Shown here: one piece after another, positions 16,783 through 24,891 of the stretch
Layout: the number at the start of each line of letters is the position of its first letter
How positions within the stretch are numbered: position 1 is the stretch's first letter
From: an uncultured bacterium
GTDB lineage: Bacteria > Verrucomicrobiota > Lentisphaeria > Victivallales > Victivallaceae
Assembly (NCBI GenBank): GCA_900551245.1
Contig: URVC01000014.1
Coordinates: forward strand, 14,680-78,679
Direction: 5' to 3'
DNA: 64,000 nt
Made by a program: the position numbers and the translations under genes
Notes under the pieces: model-generated
Databases searched by the model: none
Seen by the model: only the letters and a program-made list of their open reading frames with translations
What the model was told of the DNA's origin: nothing

Positions 16783-17835
16783 ATGCACTCGATACGACCA
16801 GAAGAACTCTATCAGATTCTGCGGCAGGATCTGGAAAATTTTGCGCCGGGAAGCAAGTTCTATTCTGTGCGCGAGATCATGAGGAAATACAGCTGCAATC
16901 TGCGGGTAGTCAACGGGGCGATTTCGAAGCTGAAGGAAAAGAAGCTGATCCATTGCGAGCCGCATGTCGGAATGTTCAACGCGATGCGGGAGAGTTCCCG
17001 GAAACGCCATCTGCTCTACCTCGCTCCGGACTGGCCGAGCCGTATGCTCCAGAAGAACAGGCTGGATCTGCAGGAGGAGGTCGCCCGGTCGAAGCACTGG
17101 TTGTTCCAGAGCCGCCTGTATGATGCGGAAAATAATCTGCCGCTGGTGCCGGCCATCGGACTTGATGCCATCTGCATCAACAAGCCGTCTGTCCTCGACA
17201 AGCGTCATTTGATGTGGTTGCAGCATATCACGCTCCCGCTGGTGCTGACGGATTGTCGGGTGGGGGATATTTCCATCAGTTCCGTCAATGTAATGGATGA
17301 GTTCGCCGGTTTTCTTCTTGCAAAGTACCTGTTCGACCGGGGACATCGGCGGATCCTGCTGTTCAATGCCGAGCCGGTCAACTCCTCCATTGTGCTGCGC
17401 AAGCAGGGTATGCGGAATTTCGCCTCGCTTTCCGGGATCAGACTTGTTGAACTGGACTGCAAAGTGCAGCTTGGGGAGTATGCGGTGCGGAAAGCATACG
17501 AAACTTTATCCTCCTACCTGACGGAAAAACGCGACACCTTCACTGCACTGGCCGCCATGTCCTCGGGGTGCATTCCCGGCATCTATCGCGCCTTGGGCGA
17601 GAACGGTTTGAAAATCCCGGACGATGTGAGTGTCGCCGGATGCGACTACGCGGACGATTATGACTACGTCACCCCCATGTTGAGCGGCATCGGCGTGAAA
17701 GGGTCGTTTGCGGAAGCGGTGCTGAATGGCCTGGATGCAGTTCTGGACGGGAAAGTGAAATACTTCCACACCGAACTGCGTCCTTATATCATGGAAAGAA
17801 ATTCGGTGGCGGCACTTTCTGCCGTTACCCGGTAA
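16783..17835 (+). CDS. GntR/LacI-hybrid transcriptional regulator
   Basis: The protein of about 350 residues has an N-terminal GntR-like winged helix (RPEELYQILRQDLENFAPGS, then SVREIMRKYSCNLRVVNGAISKLKEKKLI) and a C-terminal type-1 periplasmic-binding-like domain. The latter has LLAKYLFDRGHRRILLF and IYRALGENGLKIPDDVSVAGCDYAD, the hallmark of LacI-family sugar sensors. It therefore probably responds to a sugar. ATG 16783 is ten nt after GGGAG; GTG 16780 is an equally possible start. The palindrome 16710-16743 over its own promoter suggests autoregulation. The pseudopilin follows after 14 nt and the large exported protein after that, probably as one operon. Confidence 0.85.
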   Translation: MHSIRPEELYQILRQDLENFAPGSKFYSVREIMRKYSCNLRVVNGAISKLKEKKLIHCEPHVGMFNAMRESSRKRHLLYLAPDWPSRMLQKNRLDLQEEVARSKHWLFQSRLYDAENNLPLVPAIGLDAICINKPSVLDKRHLMWLQHITLPLVLTDCRVGDISISSVNVMDEFAGFLLAKYLFDRGHRRILLFNAEPVNSSIVLRKQGMRNFASLSGIRLVELDCKVQLGEYAVRKAYETLSSYLTEKRDTFTALAAMSSGCIPGIYRALGENGLKIPDDVSVAGCDYADDYDYVTPMLSGIGVKGSFAEAVLNGLDAVLDGKVKYFHTELRPYIMERNSVAALSAVTR

Positions 17836-17849
17836 CAGGGAGAAGAACC

Positions 17850-18506
17850 ATGCGACGGAAAATATTTACTCTGATCGAACTTCTTATCGTAATTGCCATT
17901 ATCGCCATTTTGGCTGCCATGTTGCTGCCGGCGCTGAACAAGGCGAGAGAGCGGGCGCGCACGACACAATGTCTGTCTGTATTGAAACAATATGCACTGG
18001 GGTACAATCTCTACGCGGATGATTTCGATCAGCTGTTTCCCGGAATCTACAACCGGGGAACATCATATGTGCCTTGGTTCCGACTCATGATGCCGTACTT
18101 CCTGCCGGGAAGTAAGGAAAATGATGAAATCAGTTTGTTTAAGCTTCAGTGTCCCAGCGGACTTGCCAGGCGTAAAACATCCGGCAGCCTGAATCTGGTC
18201 CAGGTCGATCTGCCCAACAGTACCGGCCGGCTGATATCCCGAAAGAAGATAAAAAAACCCTCTATTACTGCGCTGAATACGGAAAGCTGGGTGAACTCAT
18301 CCAACAAATATGATGCAGCTCTGGGCAGTTACTGGCCGGATCGTCCGCCGGAAGCCCGCCACAATAACGGGGTCAATATATTATTTGTCGACGGTCATGC
18401 CCGCTGGTATCCCAGCAACGGCACTTTCCGCGGCTATTCCGGCTGGCCCAACGCGCCGGAAGGGGAACTGATCTGGGAACAAAGTTCTGCCGGAGTAAAA
18501 CCCTGA
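17850..18506 (+). CDS. Type IV pseudopilin-like protein (prepilin N-terminal domain, DUF1559-like)
   Basis: The 218-residue protein has a five-residue basic leader (MRRKI) followed by the prepilin motif FTLIELLIVIAIIAILAAM and ALNKARERAR. The +5 glutamate needed for assembly is present, but the residue before the cleavage point is Ile, not the usual Gly. The C-terminus has RHNNGVNILFVDGHARW, a signature of the large pseudopilin families of Lentisphaerota and Planctomycetota. It should sit in the inner membrane as part of, or a substrate for, a pseudopilus. SD GGGAGAAG precedes ATG 17850. It lies between a sugar-type regulator and an exported hydrolase-like protein. Confidence 0.85.
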   Translation: MRRKIFTLIELLIVIAIIAILAAMLLPALNKARERARTTQCLSVLKQYALGYNLYADDFDQLFPGIYNRGTSYVPWFRLMMPYFLPGSKENDEISLFKLQCPSGLARRKTSGSLNLVQVDLPNSTGRLISRKKIKKPSITALNTESWVNSSNKYDAALGSYWPDRPPEARHNNGVNILFVDGHARWYPSNGTFRGYSGWPNAPEGELIWEQSSAGVKP

Positions 18507-18547
18507 ATCGGTTTTATGAAAATCAATCTAACCTCTGTTGTGTAAAA

Positions 18548-21500
18548 ATGAAGAAGATCTATTTTGCTCTGCTTCTGGTTCCCCTGATTGCGGCAACCGG
18601 TGCTGAACCGCTTTATTTCGGCAACTTCCGCAGCAACGCTCCTGCCGGACTGCCGGGAGTGATCCGGACGTCGGAAACCACGGAAGGGTTTACTCTGCAA
18701 TGGGAAAACAAAAGCGGCAAGCCGCTTTCCGCCTCGATTTTTCAACAGCAGTACCTGGAAGATCCGGAAAAGATTTCGTTCGATCTGAAAATCAATCGGA
18801 ATTCCGGTTCTGCATGGAATATCGAACTCAAGGATACCGCCAGTGCAGTGTTCCGCAGACAGCTGAATCTGCCGGAAGCGGATGGAATGTTTCACCGGAT
18901 TGTCGTCCCGATAGGAGAATTCAAAAAAATCCAATCCGGATTTCCTCGCGTTTCTCCCTCAGACGCATTGAAGGAGATCAACACGCTGACCCTCGTGGTT
19001 GCCGGGGAAAACGGGGCGGTGTTCGACGGCGAGATCCGGGATTTCCGAATCCACGCCGGGGATCGTTCCATCAAATTGTTCACCAAGGAGTTCCGCAATA
19101 TTTTCGGCGAGAGCAGGAGATACGCCAGACCGGTTCCCATCCGGTTCCAGGATGATCGTGTGCCGCGGGTTTTTGTGGCGGACAATACCTCGCTGTTCTG
19201 CTCTCTGCCTTTCCGAGAGGCGATTCGCCGGCTTCATCAGCAGTTCAAGGGACATCTCGGGGTTCATTTCAACGGGGGCATGCATCCCGGCGTCTCCGAA
19301 AGCGCCGCCTTTTACAACGCCCTCGGAATCAAAACCACCTTTGAAAACCACGTCACCTCCGGTTATCAGGACTATCTTACCAGCAACCGGCTCTTTCTGA
19401 CCCGGGATGACGGATTTTCGATGAACGATCCGGCGAACTGGGGAAAACCGAACCGCTACTTGTGGCCCTACCACGGAATCAGCATTTTCGACGAGCGGGC
19501 GTTTCTGCCGCTGCGGGCGACGATCGATGAAATGGCGAAAAACGGGATCTCCGAATACCTGATGATCGATTACATCTGGCCGTGGCGGGGGCGCTGGGGA
19601 TATGATGATGCCACACGGGAGGCGTTCCGCCGCGATCTGACCGGTGAAGATGCCGGATTGCTCTATCGCAGTTCCCCCGGAGAGAAGTACCGGAAGATCG
19701 GCTTCTTCGACTACCTCCGGCTTTTCACCGATTACCGGTATACGCCGGAATCGCTCGGGCTGAAGAGCTTTCGGGACTATTCCCCGGTGACGGAGAAGCA
19801 GGCGTCCCGCGGCAGTGTGTACGAAAAACGGAATCTTTTCCTCTTTCTGGCGCTGTACCATTACGAGTACCTGAAATTTCTGCAGAAGACCGGCCTCTAT
19901 GCCAACTCGAAGGGGATCCGCATGGTGGCGGGGACCAACCCGGAGGACATCGCCAACGGAAACGATCACTATCTCTCCGCCAATCTGCAGGGGGTGGACA
20001 AACTCGGATATGAGTTCTTCGGTTCTCCCGCCGGAACCTTCGCCTGGTATCACAACATGCGCTTTTTCAGCGGTCATCTGAAAAAGATGGGCAAGGATAT
20101 CTACATCATCGGCGAGATCAATAACGGCGGACATGGAAAGACCAAGTATTCCCCGGAAGCGGCTTATGCTTTCTTCTACGATCTCTCCTCCGCCGCTAAG
20201 CCGTCGGATTACAACAACCAGTATATGGAGGCCCCCTGGGACGGCCGTCTGCCCTCCACCCCTTACCATCAGGGGCGCTATGGCCACTGGGCTGCGGGCG
20301 CGTATGCGTTTCTGCAGAGTTTCCGGGAACGGCCGGAACTCCCGTCTCCCCGGCAGACTGCGGTGATCGCGAGCCGCAACATTCTGGAGTATCAGAGTGG
20401 ATTTTCCAATGGAATGAAACAGGCCGGCAATCTCTCCCTCTTTCTGGATCAGCTGCATTATTCATTCGACTCCGCCGGCAAGGAGGGATTGTTCGACGGA
20501 TTCTGCGATGCGGCCGACATTCTGGTGTTCAATCCGGCGGAGTCGTCGTCGATGCACTTCGCCGCCGCCAGGAAATGGCTGGACGCCGTTCCCGGACGCA
20601 GGCTGATCCTCCACTCCTCCGTTCCGTTCTCGCAGTTCAACGGCGGAGTGAATCTGAAAAAGAACGTCCGGGAGATTCTGTGGCATCCCGAAAAGAGTTA
20701 TGATTGCAATCTGGAAAATCCTCTGGTGGCGAAGAACTCCATCCTGGGGCTGGAGCTTGCAGAGCGGAAGATGTGCCCGGCGCTCTCGTTCGCCGACCGG
20801 AATCGCACCTTCCGATGTGACCGCAGCGTCTATCTGCTGAAGAATCCGGGCGAAGTGCTGCTCCGGGCGGAGAACGGACTGCCGCTGGTTTCCCGCATTC
20901 CGGCGGGGAGGGGCGAGATCTTTTACATTCATGCGGAAATGCCGCTGGACCGTGCTCCGGAATTCAGCCGGGCGCTGGTGGACTTCACCATGCGGGTGGC
21001 CGGGGAGAGGCCAGAATGCGAAGCGGATCCGAAGGCGGGGGTGCATCTTTACGACGTTCCCGGCGGCCGTGCTCTCGTCCTGTGGGATACCCCGTCGCTG
21101 ACCGCAATGGAGAAAGAACAGTATTTTCAGCGTAAAATTCTGCCGGAAAGCCGGACGGTCCGCGTCTCCGCCGAACCGGAGACCGAATATCTGGTATTTC
21201 ACTTTTACGATCTTCGCCGGGAGATGCAGAGGAGTTCCCGGGAGGGATTCATCGAGCTGAAATCGAACGCCAGCTGTGACATCATCTATTTCGGCCGGGA
21301 TTCCGCCGCATTCCGGGAGACGCTGAACCAGCTGCAGAGTACTGCGCGGAAAGTACAGGCGCTTAATCCGGAAAATCTGATGCGCGACATTCGTGAAAAC
21401 GGCCGGGAGCTTCTGGTCAACAATGGATTTGAAGAGGGGGCTGCCCGTCCGGATTTCTGGAATTCATTCGCTTCGAGGCAGTATATCAACGCCGGGAAGC

Positions 21501-21886
21501 CGGGGGAAGAGGTCCACCGCGGGAAGGCGTCGGTCGTGCTGAACTCCCCGGATGGGAACGACTGCCGCTGGTATTCCGGGGCCGTGGCAGTGACGCCTGG
21601 CTCCCCCTGCCTGCTGTCCGCTTGGGTGAAGACGGAGAATTTCGACGCTGATGACGTGGTTCAGCTCCGGATAGAACGGCTTCGGGACAAACAGTACATC
21701 GGCATGTTTGCTGCTCCCGGTCAGCGGGGGAACGGCTCCTGGCGGAAAATGGAGCTGCTGTTTGTTCCCGATACGGCGGAAATTCGGGTCCTGCTGGTCG
21801 CCGGTTACGGGGAAAATCGGAAGAGTCCCGCCGCGGCGAAAGCATATTTCGACGACGTTTCACTCAAGATGCTGGAGCAGAAATAA
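18548..21886 (+). CDS. Large exported glycoside-hydrolase-like protein with C-terminal carbohydrate-binding-like module
   Basis: The 1112-residue protein starts with a signal peptide (KKIYFALLLVPLIAATGA). An N-terminal beta-rich module (about 20-185) is followed by a probable TIM barrel (about 200-640) with GVHFNGGMHPGV, SEYLMIDYIWPWRGRWG and KDIYIIGEINNGGHG, then a GH42-like Rossmann part (about 650-790; DAADILVFNPAESSS). The last 160 residues (from ELLVNNGFEEG) look like a jelly-roll carbohydrate-binding module. I cannot assign a CAZy family, and the catalytic acids are not certain; Glu in IIGEINNG is one candidate. It lies 41 nt after the pseudopilin gene without a clear Shine-Dalgarno site. 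Glycan breakdown outside the cell is the likely role. Confidence 0.7.
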   Translation: MKKIYFALLLVPLIAATGAEPLYFGNFRSNAPAGLPGVIRTSETTEGFTLQWENKSGKPLSASIFQQQYLEDPEKISFDLKINRNSGSAWNIELKDTASAVFRRQLNLPEADGMFHRIVVPIGEFKKIQSGFPRVSPSDALKEINTLTLVVAGENGAVFDGEIRDFRIHAGDRSIKLFTKEFRNIFGESRRYARPVPIRFQDDRVPRVFVADNTSLFCSLPFREAIRRLHQQFKGHLGVHFNGGMHPGVSESAAFYNALGIKTTFENHVTSGYQDYLTSNRLFLTRDDGFSMNDPANWGKPNRYLWPYHGISIFDERAFLPLRATIDEMAKNGISEYLMIDYIWPWRGRWGYDDATREAFRRDLTGEDAGLLYRSSPGEKYRKIGFFDYLRLFTDYRYTPESLGLKSFRDYSPVTEKQASRGSVYEKRNLFLFLALYHYEYLKFLQKTGLYANSKGIRMVAGTNPEDIANGNDHYLSANLQGVDKLGYEFFGSPAGTFAWYHNMRFFSGHLKKMGKDIYIIGEINNGGHGKTKYSPEAAYAFFYDLSSAAKPSDYNNQYMEAPWDGRLPSTPYHQGRYGHWAAGAYAFLQSFRERPELPSPRQTAVIASRNILEYQSGFSNGMKQAGNLSLFLDQLHYSFDSAGKEGLFDGFCDAADILVFNPAESSSMHFAAARKWLDAVPGRRLILHSSVPFSQFNGGVNLKKNVREILWHPEKSYDCNLENPLVAKNSILGLELAERKMCPALSFADRNRTFRCDRSVYLLKNPGEVLLRAENGLPLVSRIPAGRGEIFYIHAEMPLDRAPEFSRALVDFTMRVAGERPECEADPKAGVHLYDVPGGRALVLWDTPSLTAMEKEQYFQRKILPESRTVRVSAEPETEYLVFHFYDLRREMQRSSREGFIELKSNASCDIIYFGRDSAAFRETLNQLQSTARKVQALNPENLMRDIRENGRELLVNNGFEEGAARPDFWNSFASRQYINAGKPGEEVHRGKASVVLNSPDGNDCRWYSGAVAVTPGSPCLLSAWVKTENFDADDVVQLRIERLRDKQYIGMFAAPGQRGNGSWRKMELLFVPDTAEIRVLLVAGYGENRKSPAAAKAYFDDVSLKMLEQK

Positions 21887-21943
21887 TACCACCGTTTCCG
21901 GAGAATCCGCCATTTTCGGTTGAATAACGGAGAAATGGCGGGA

Positions 21944-21970
21944 AAGTGACGGAGCATTCCGTTACTTTTT
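21944..21970 (+). terminator. Intrinsic terminator of the regulator-pseudopilin-hydrolase cassette
   Basis: AGTGACGGA (21945-21953) pairs with TCCGTTACT (21958-21966, one G-T pair) around a GCAT loop, followed by T 21966-21970. It overlaps the end of the opposite-strand pseudopilin gene. A second stem, CCGCCATTT (21907-21915) with AAATGGCGG (21933-21941), lies just before it without a T run. Confidence 0.65.
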
Positions 21971-22462
21971 CAGACGCTTCTGAATTTCCGCCGGCAGGTA
22001 GAGCCAGTTTTTGGCGTCGCGTTCTCCGGTACTGCCGTGGAAGTTGTCGTAGTCGCCCATCACCGGCATCGAAAAGTCGAGAATCCGAAGCGTCTTCTCA
22101 TCCATCTTCTGCCCGTTGGCGAGCGTGTTCCAGTCGTAGCTGCCGCCGCGGCGCTCCGCATACTCCGCGTCGGAGGGGCAGCGGAACAGATCTTCGCTGC
22201 CGGATAAATTCGGCAGCAGCACCTCGCGGATCGTCGGTCCGGCCGCCGGGTCCTGCGACCCGCAGCAGGTCGGCAGGCAGAAGCGGTTCGCCTGTCCGTA
22301 CAGTTCCAGCCCGGCGCCGATCTGCTTGAGATTGCTCAGACAGCCGGCCCGGCGCGCCGTCTCCCGCGCCCGCCCGGCCGCCGGGATGAGCAACCCCGCG
22401 AGAAGGGCGATGATTCCGATCGTGATCAGGAGTTCCACCAGGGTGAACGAGTATCTTTTCAT
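21962..22462 (-). CDS. Type IV pseudopilin-like protein
   Basis: The 166-residue protein has a short leader (MKRYS) and the prepilin motif FTLVELLITIGIIALLAGLL with Glu+5; the residue before Phe is Ser instead of Gly. ARRAGCLSNLKQIGAGLELY after the helix is typical of the DUF1559-like group, but the usual C-terminal H-x-DGH block is missing and the body is short. Cysteines in PTCCGSQD and FRCPSD may form disulfides. Its ATG at 22462 overlaps the stop of the upstream membrane-protein gene (ATGA), so the two are translationally coupled and may form a pair. Confidence 0.8.
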   Translation of the reverse strand: MKRYSFTLVELLITIGIIALLAGLLIPAAGRARETARRAGCLSNLKQIGAGLELYGQANRFCLPTCCGSQDPAAGPTIREVLLPNLSGSEDLFRCPSDAEYAERRGGSYDWNTLANGQKMDEKTLRILDFSMPVMGDYDNFHGSTGERDAKNWLYLPAEIQKRLKK

Positions 22463-23016
22463 AGTTTCTCCAGCATTTTCTTCCAGATTTTAAAGGTGGG
22501 GCCAAGCTGTTCCCGATCCTGCGGCGAGAGCCGGTTAGTCGCGGTGTTGACCGCGCGGTCGAAGGAGGCGCGCCCCCCCTCGCTGCTCATCAACAGTGCC
22601 AGCGCCTTTTGCTGCTGTTCCCGCGGCAGGCGGCGGAAGTAGGCGAGCGTCTTTTCGGCATCCTCGCGCAGCAGCCGGGCGCGCTCCGGCTTCTCCTCCG
22701 GCGGCAGCGCGGCGAAATCCTGCAGCAACCGGTCGATCGAGCCGGCGATCGCGTCGATGATCACCGCATTGCGCCGCTCGGCGGGCACCTGCTGCGCGTT
22801 TCGGAAACTGCGGCGGAGCTGGTCGAGCCGCCCCAGCGTCGACTGGGTTGGATCGAAGGCGTTGTCGAAATTCCGTTTGATTCGCTCCTCAGGCGGGAGT
22901 TTCGCTTCTGCGGCGGCTTCGGCGGTGCAATACCAGACGACCGCGCCGAGTGTCGCCAAAACCAGCAGGAACAGCACTGCGGCGAAAATCCAGAGTTTTT
23001 TTCTGCCGGATTTCAT
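22459..23016 (-). CDS. Single-pass membrane protein, unknown function
   Basis: The 185-residue protein has a basic N-terminus (MKSGRKK), one hydrophobic helix (about 8-29, LWIFAAVLFLLVLATLGAVVWYC) and an otherwise charged, helical body rich in Arg, Glu, Gln and Pro. It contains DQLRRSFRNAQQVPAERRNA and RLPREQQQKALALLMSSEGG. The topology suggests an inner-membrane anchor with a soluble periplasmic domain. No family is recognised. It is the first gene of a two-gene unit with the pseudopilin at 21962 (4-nt overlap), so an accessory role for that pseudopilin is a guess from position only. Confidence 0.65.
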   Translation of the reverse strand: MKSGRKKLWIFAAVLFLLVLATLGAVVWYCTAEAAAEAKLPPEERIKRNFDNAFDPTQSTLGRLDQLRRSFRNAQQVPAERRNAVIIDAIAGSIDRLLQDFAALPPEEKPERARLLREDAEKTLAYFRRLPREQQQKALALLMSSEGGRASFDRAVNTATNRLSPQDREQLGPTFKIWKKMLEKL

Positions 23017-23030
23017 CGTTTTATCGCATT

Positions 23031-23120
23031 CTCCGGTTGAATTTTCCCCATTCGGGATACATTATATCTCCGGACTGGACAAATCAAGATCATCCGGAGA
23101 ATTTTTTAAAAAATCTCCGG
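23031..23120. repeat. CTCCGG/CCGGAG repeats able to form alternative hairpins before the esterase gene
   Basis: CTCCGG occurs at 23031-23036, 23068-23073 and 23115-23120, with its complement CCGGAG at 23094-23099. The copy at 23094 can pair either with 23068 (20-nt spacer) or with 23115, the latter extended through AATTTTTT/AAAAAAT into a near-perfect palindrome 23094-23120. The block lies between the divergent genes 23016 and 23165. Confidence 0.6.
23061..23087 (-). promoter_or_regulatory. Possible promoter for the minus-strand membrane protein-pseudopilin pair
   Basis: On the minus strand TTGATT (23082-23087) precedes a perfect TATAAT (23061-23066) with a 15-nt spacer, slightly short. The start codon at 23016 is about 45 nt downstream. 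Confidence 0.4.
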
Positions 23121-23164
23121 CCCGGCTCCGTCGTTCGAGCCGATTCACGCAGGAAGGAGTTGCA

Positions 23165-24436
23165 ATGATAAGAGTCGATTCTCAGCCGCTGTACGACGCC
23201 CTCTGCCCGGAGTGGAAACTTGCCCCCGTTCCGGAGCCGGAAGAGCGCCTCTCCATAGTCCCGCTCTCTTCGCCGGTGGTCGCCCCGGGGGAGCCGGTCA
23301 CCTTCGGCGTCTCGCTTCTGCGGCACGGGAAACCGGTCTCCGGAATCGGTCTCAAATGCAAAATGGAGCGTGAATTCCACGAGCCGGTGGAGTTTCCGCT
23401 GCCGACCCGCTCCTATCCGGTGGAGGTGACGACCGATCTGGAGCGGCCGGGATTTGTCCGGCTCGAGGCGAGGTACGGCGAACTCTCCGCCGCCTGCGGC
23501 GGCGCCGTCGCTCCGTTCGAAATCGCCGGTCTGCCCGATGTGCCCGGTTTCGACGAGTTCTGGCAGCGGCAGCTCGCTTTGCTCCGTTCCGTGCCGATGA
23601 AGGTGCTGAAAATGGAGGAGATCGCGCCGGTTCTGCCGGAGTACGCCGACCGGGTTCGCTGTTTCGACCTGCGGATCGCCTGCGCCGGAGCGAAACCGGT
23701 CTCGGCCATCCTCGCGATGCCGCGCAACGCCGCGCCGCGGAGCTGCCCGGGCTACGCCTTCTTCCACGGCGCCGGGGTGCGCAGTGCCTTTCAGCCGCTC
23801 ACCTGGGCCGCTCACGGCCTGATCGCGCTGAACGTCAACGCCCATGGCATCGAAAACAATCAGCCGCCGGAATACTATCAGGAGCTCGAAAAAGGCGAGC
23901 TGGCCGATTACGCCCGCCGCCCGGTGCTGGAAGGGGAGGCGTCGCCGTTCCGCGACATGTTTCTGCGGGTGCTGCGCGCACTCGAGTTCCTCAGGAGCCT
24001 GCCGGAGTGGGACGGGGAGAATCTCGCCGTCCACGGCGGCAGTCAGGGCGGACTCCAGTCGCTGGCGGCGACCGCCTTCGATCCCGCGGTCACCGTCGGA
24101 CTCTTCAACGCACCCGCCGGATGCGATCAGCTCGGCGTGCTGGTCGGGCGCGCGGCATCGTGGCCGGGCGCGGTGAGCTTTCACCCGGTCTCGCCGGAGG
24201 CGAACCGGTGCGCCGCCCTTTTCGACGGCGTCTCTCTCGCCCGCCGCTCGCGCGCCAAGGCCTATTTCACGGTCGGATTTTCCGATCCCGCCGCCGTGCC
24301 CTCCTCGGTCTACGCGGCGTTCAACGCCTACGGCGGGGCGGAGAAGGAGATCATGGACTTCCCCGACTGCGGCCACGCGGGCGCGGTCTTCTGGGCCGGG
24401 GAGGCGGAACTGCTCCGGGAGTTGAAGCGGGAGTGA
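23165..24436 (+). CDS. Carbohydrate esterase family 7-like acetyl(xylan) esterase
   Basis: CE7 enzymes remove acetyl groups from xylan fragments, xylo-oligosaccharides and some antibiotics. The 423-residue protein has an N-terminal beta domain (about 1-125, immunoglobulin-like strands such as PVTFGVSLLRHGKPV) and a CE7 alpha/beta-hydrolase domain with VPGFDEFW. The likely triad is Ser293 (HGGSQGG), Asp374 (VGFSDPAAVPSSVYAAFN) and His404 (DCGHAG). The usual RGQ motif is replaced around NVNAHG, so it is a divergent member. There is no signal peptide, so action on imported oligosaccharides in the cytoplasm is likely. ATG 23165 follows AAGGAG at good spacing. Confidence 0.82.
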   Translation: MIRVDSQPLYDALCPEWKLAPVPEPEERLSIVPLSSPVVAPGEPVTFGVSLLRHGKPVSGIGLKCKMEREFHEPVEFPLPTRSYPVEVTTDLERPGFVRLEARYGELSAACGGAVAPFEIAGLPDVPGFDEFWQRQLALLRSVPMKVLKMEEIAPVLPEYADRVRCFDLRIACAGAKPVSAILAMPRNAAPRSCPGYAFFHGAGVRSAFQPLTWAAHGLIALNVNAHGIENNQPPEYYQELEKGELADYARRPVLEGEASPFRDMFLRVLRALEFLRSLPEWDGENLAVHGGSQGGLQSLAATAFDPAVTVGLFNAPAGCDQLGVLVGRAASWPGAVSFHPVSPEANRCAALFDGVSLARRSRAKAYFTVGFSDPAAVPSSVYAAFNAYGGAEKEIMDFPDCGHAGAVFWAGEAELLRELKRE

Positions 24437-24449
24437 CCCCGGGACTGCG

Positions 24450-24866
24450 TCACTCGCCGATGATCTTGATCAGCACCCGCTTGGAGCGTTTGCCGTCGAA
24501 TTCCCCGTAGAAGATCTGTTCCCAGGGGCCGAAATCCAGTTTGCCGTTTGTGACGGCGACCACCACTTCGCGCCCCATGATCTGCCGTTTCATATGCGCG
24601 TCGGCGTTGTCCTCGTAGCCGTTGTGAGCGTACTGGTCGTAGGGTTTCTCCGGCGCGAGACGCTCCAGCCACCGCTCGAAGTCGGCGTGCAGCCCCGATT
24701 CGTCGTCGTTGATGAACACCGACGCGGTGATGTGCATGGCGTTGCAGAGCACCAGCCCTTCGCGGATGCCCGACTCCTTCAGCGCGGTCTCCACCTCGTG
24801 GGTGATGTTGAGAAAGCCGCGGCGATACGGCAGATTGAAACAGAGCTCCTTGCGGTACGATTTCAT
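24450..24866 (-). CDS. yjbQ: YjbQ/UPF0047 family protein
   Basis: The 138-residue protein matches the YjbQ (UPF0047) family in length and motifs: NITHEVETALKESGI, LVLCNAMHITASVFINDDE, DAHMKRQIMG and the C-terminal LDFGPWEQIFYGEFDGKR. The conserved His and Asp/Glu residues form a metal-like pocket in known structures; a secondary thiamine-phosphate synthase activity has been reported for E. coli YjbQ. ATG 24866 follows GGAGG. It is the last of three closely spaced minus-strand genes (NDK-like, Memo, YjbQ; gaps of 29 and 25 nt). Its true role here is not shown. Confidence 0.9.
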   Translation of the reverse strand: MKSYRKELCFNLPYRRGFLNITHEVETALKESGIREGLVLCNAMHITASVFINDDESGLHADFERWLERLAPEKPYDQYAHNGYEDNADAHMKRQIMGREVVVAVTNGKLDFGPWEQIFYGEFDGKRSKRVLIKIIGE

Positions 24867-24891
24867 GAGAGGCCTCCAAGGTTGCGGGTTG

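Noticed and set aside
21907..21941. Hairpin considered as a terminator for the minus strand
   Set aside because: The stem is good, but no T run follows on either strand at the right place.
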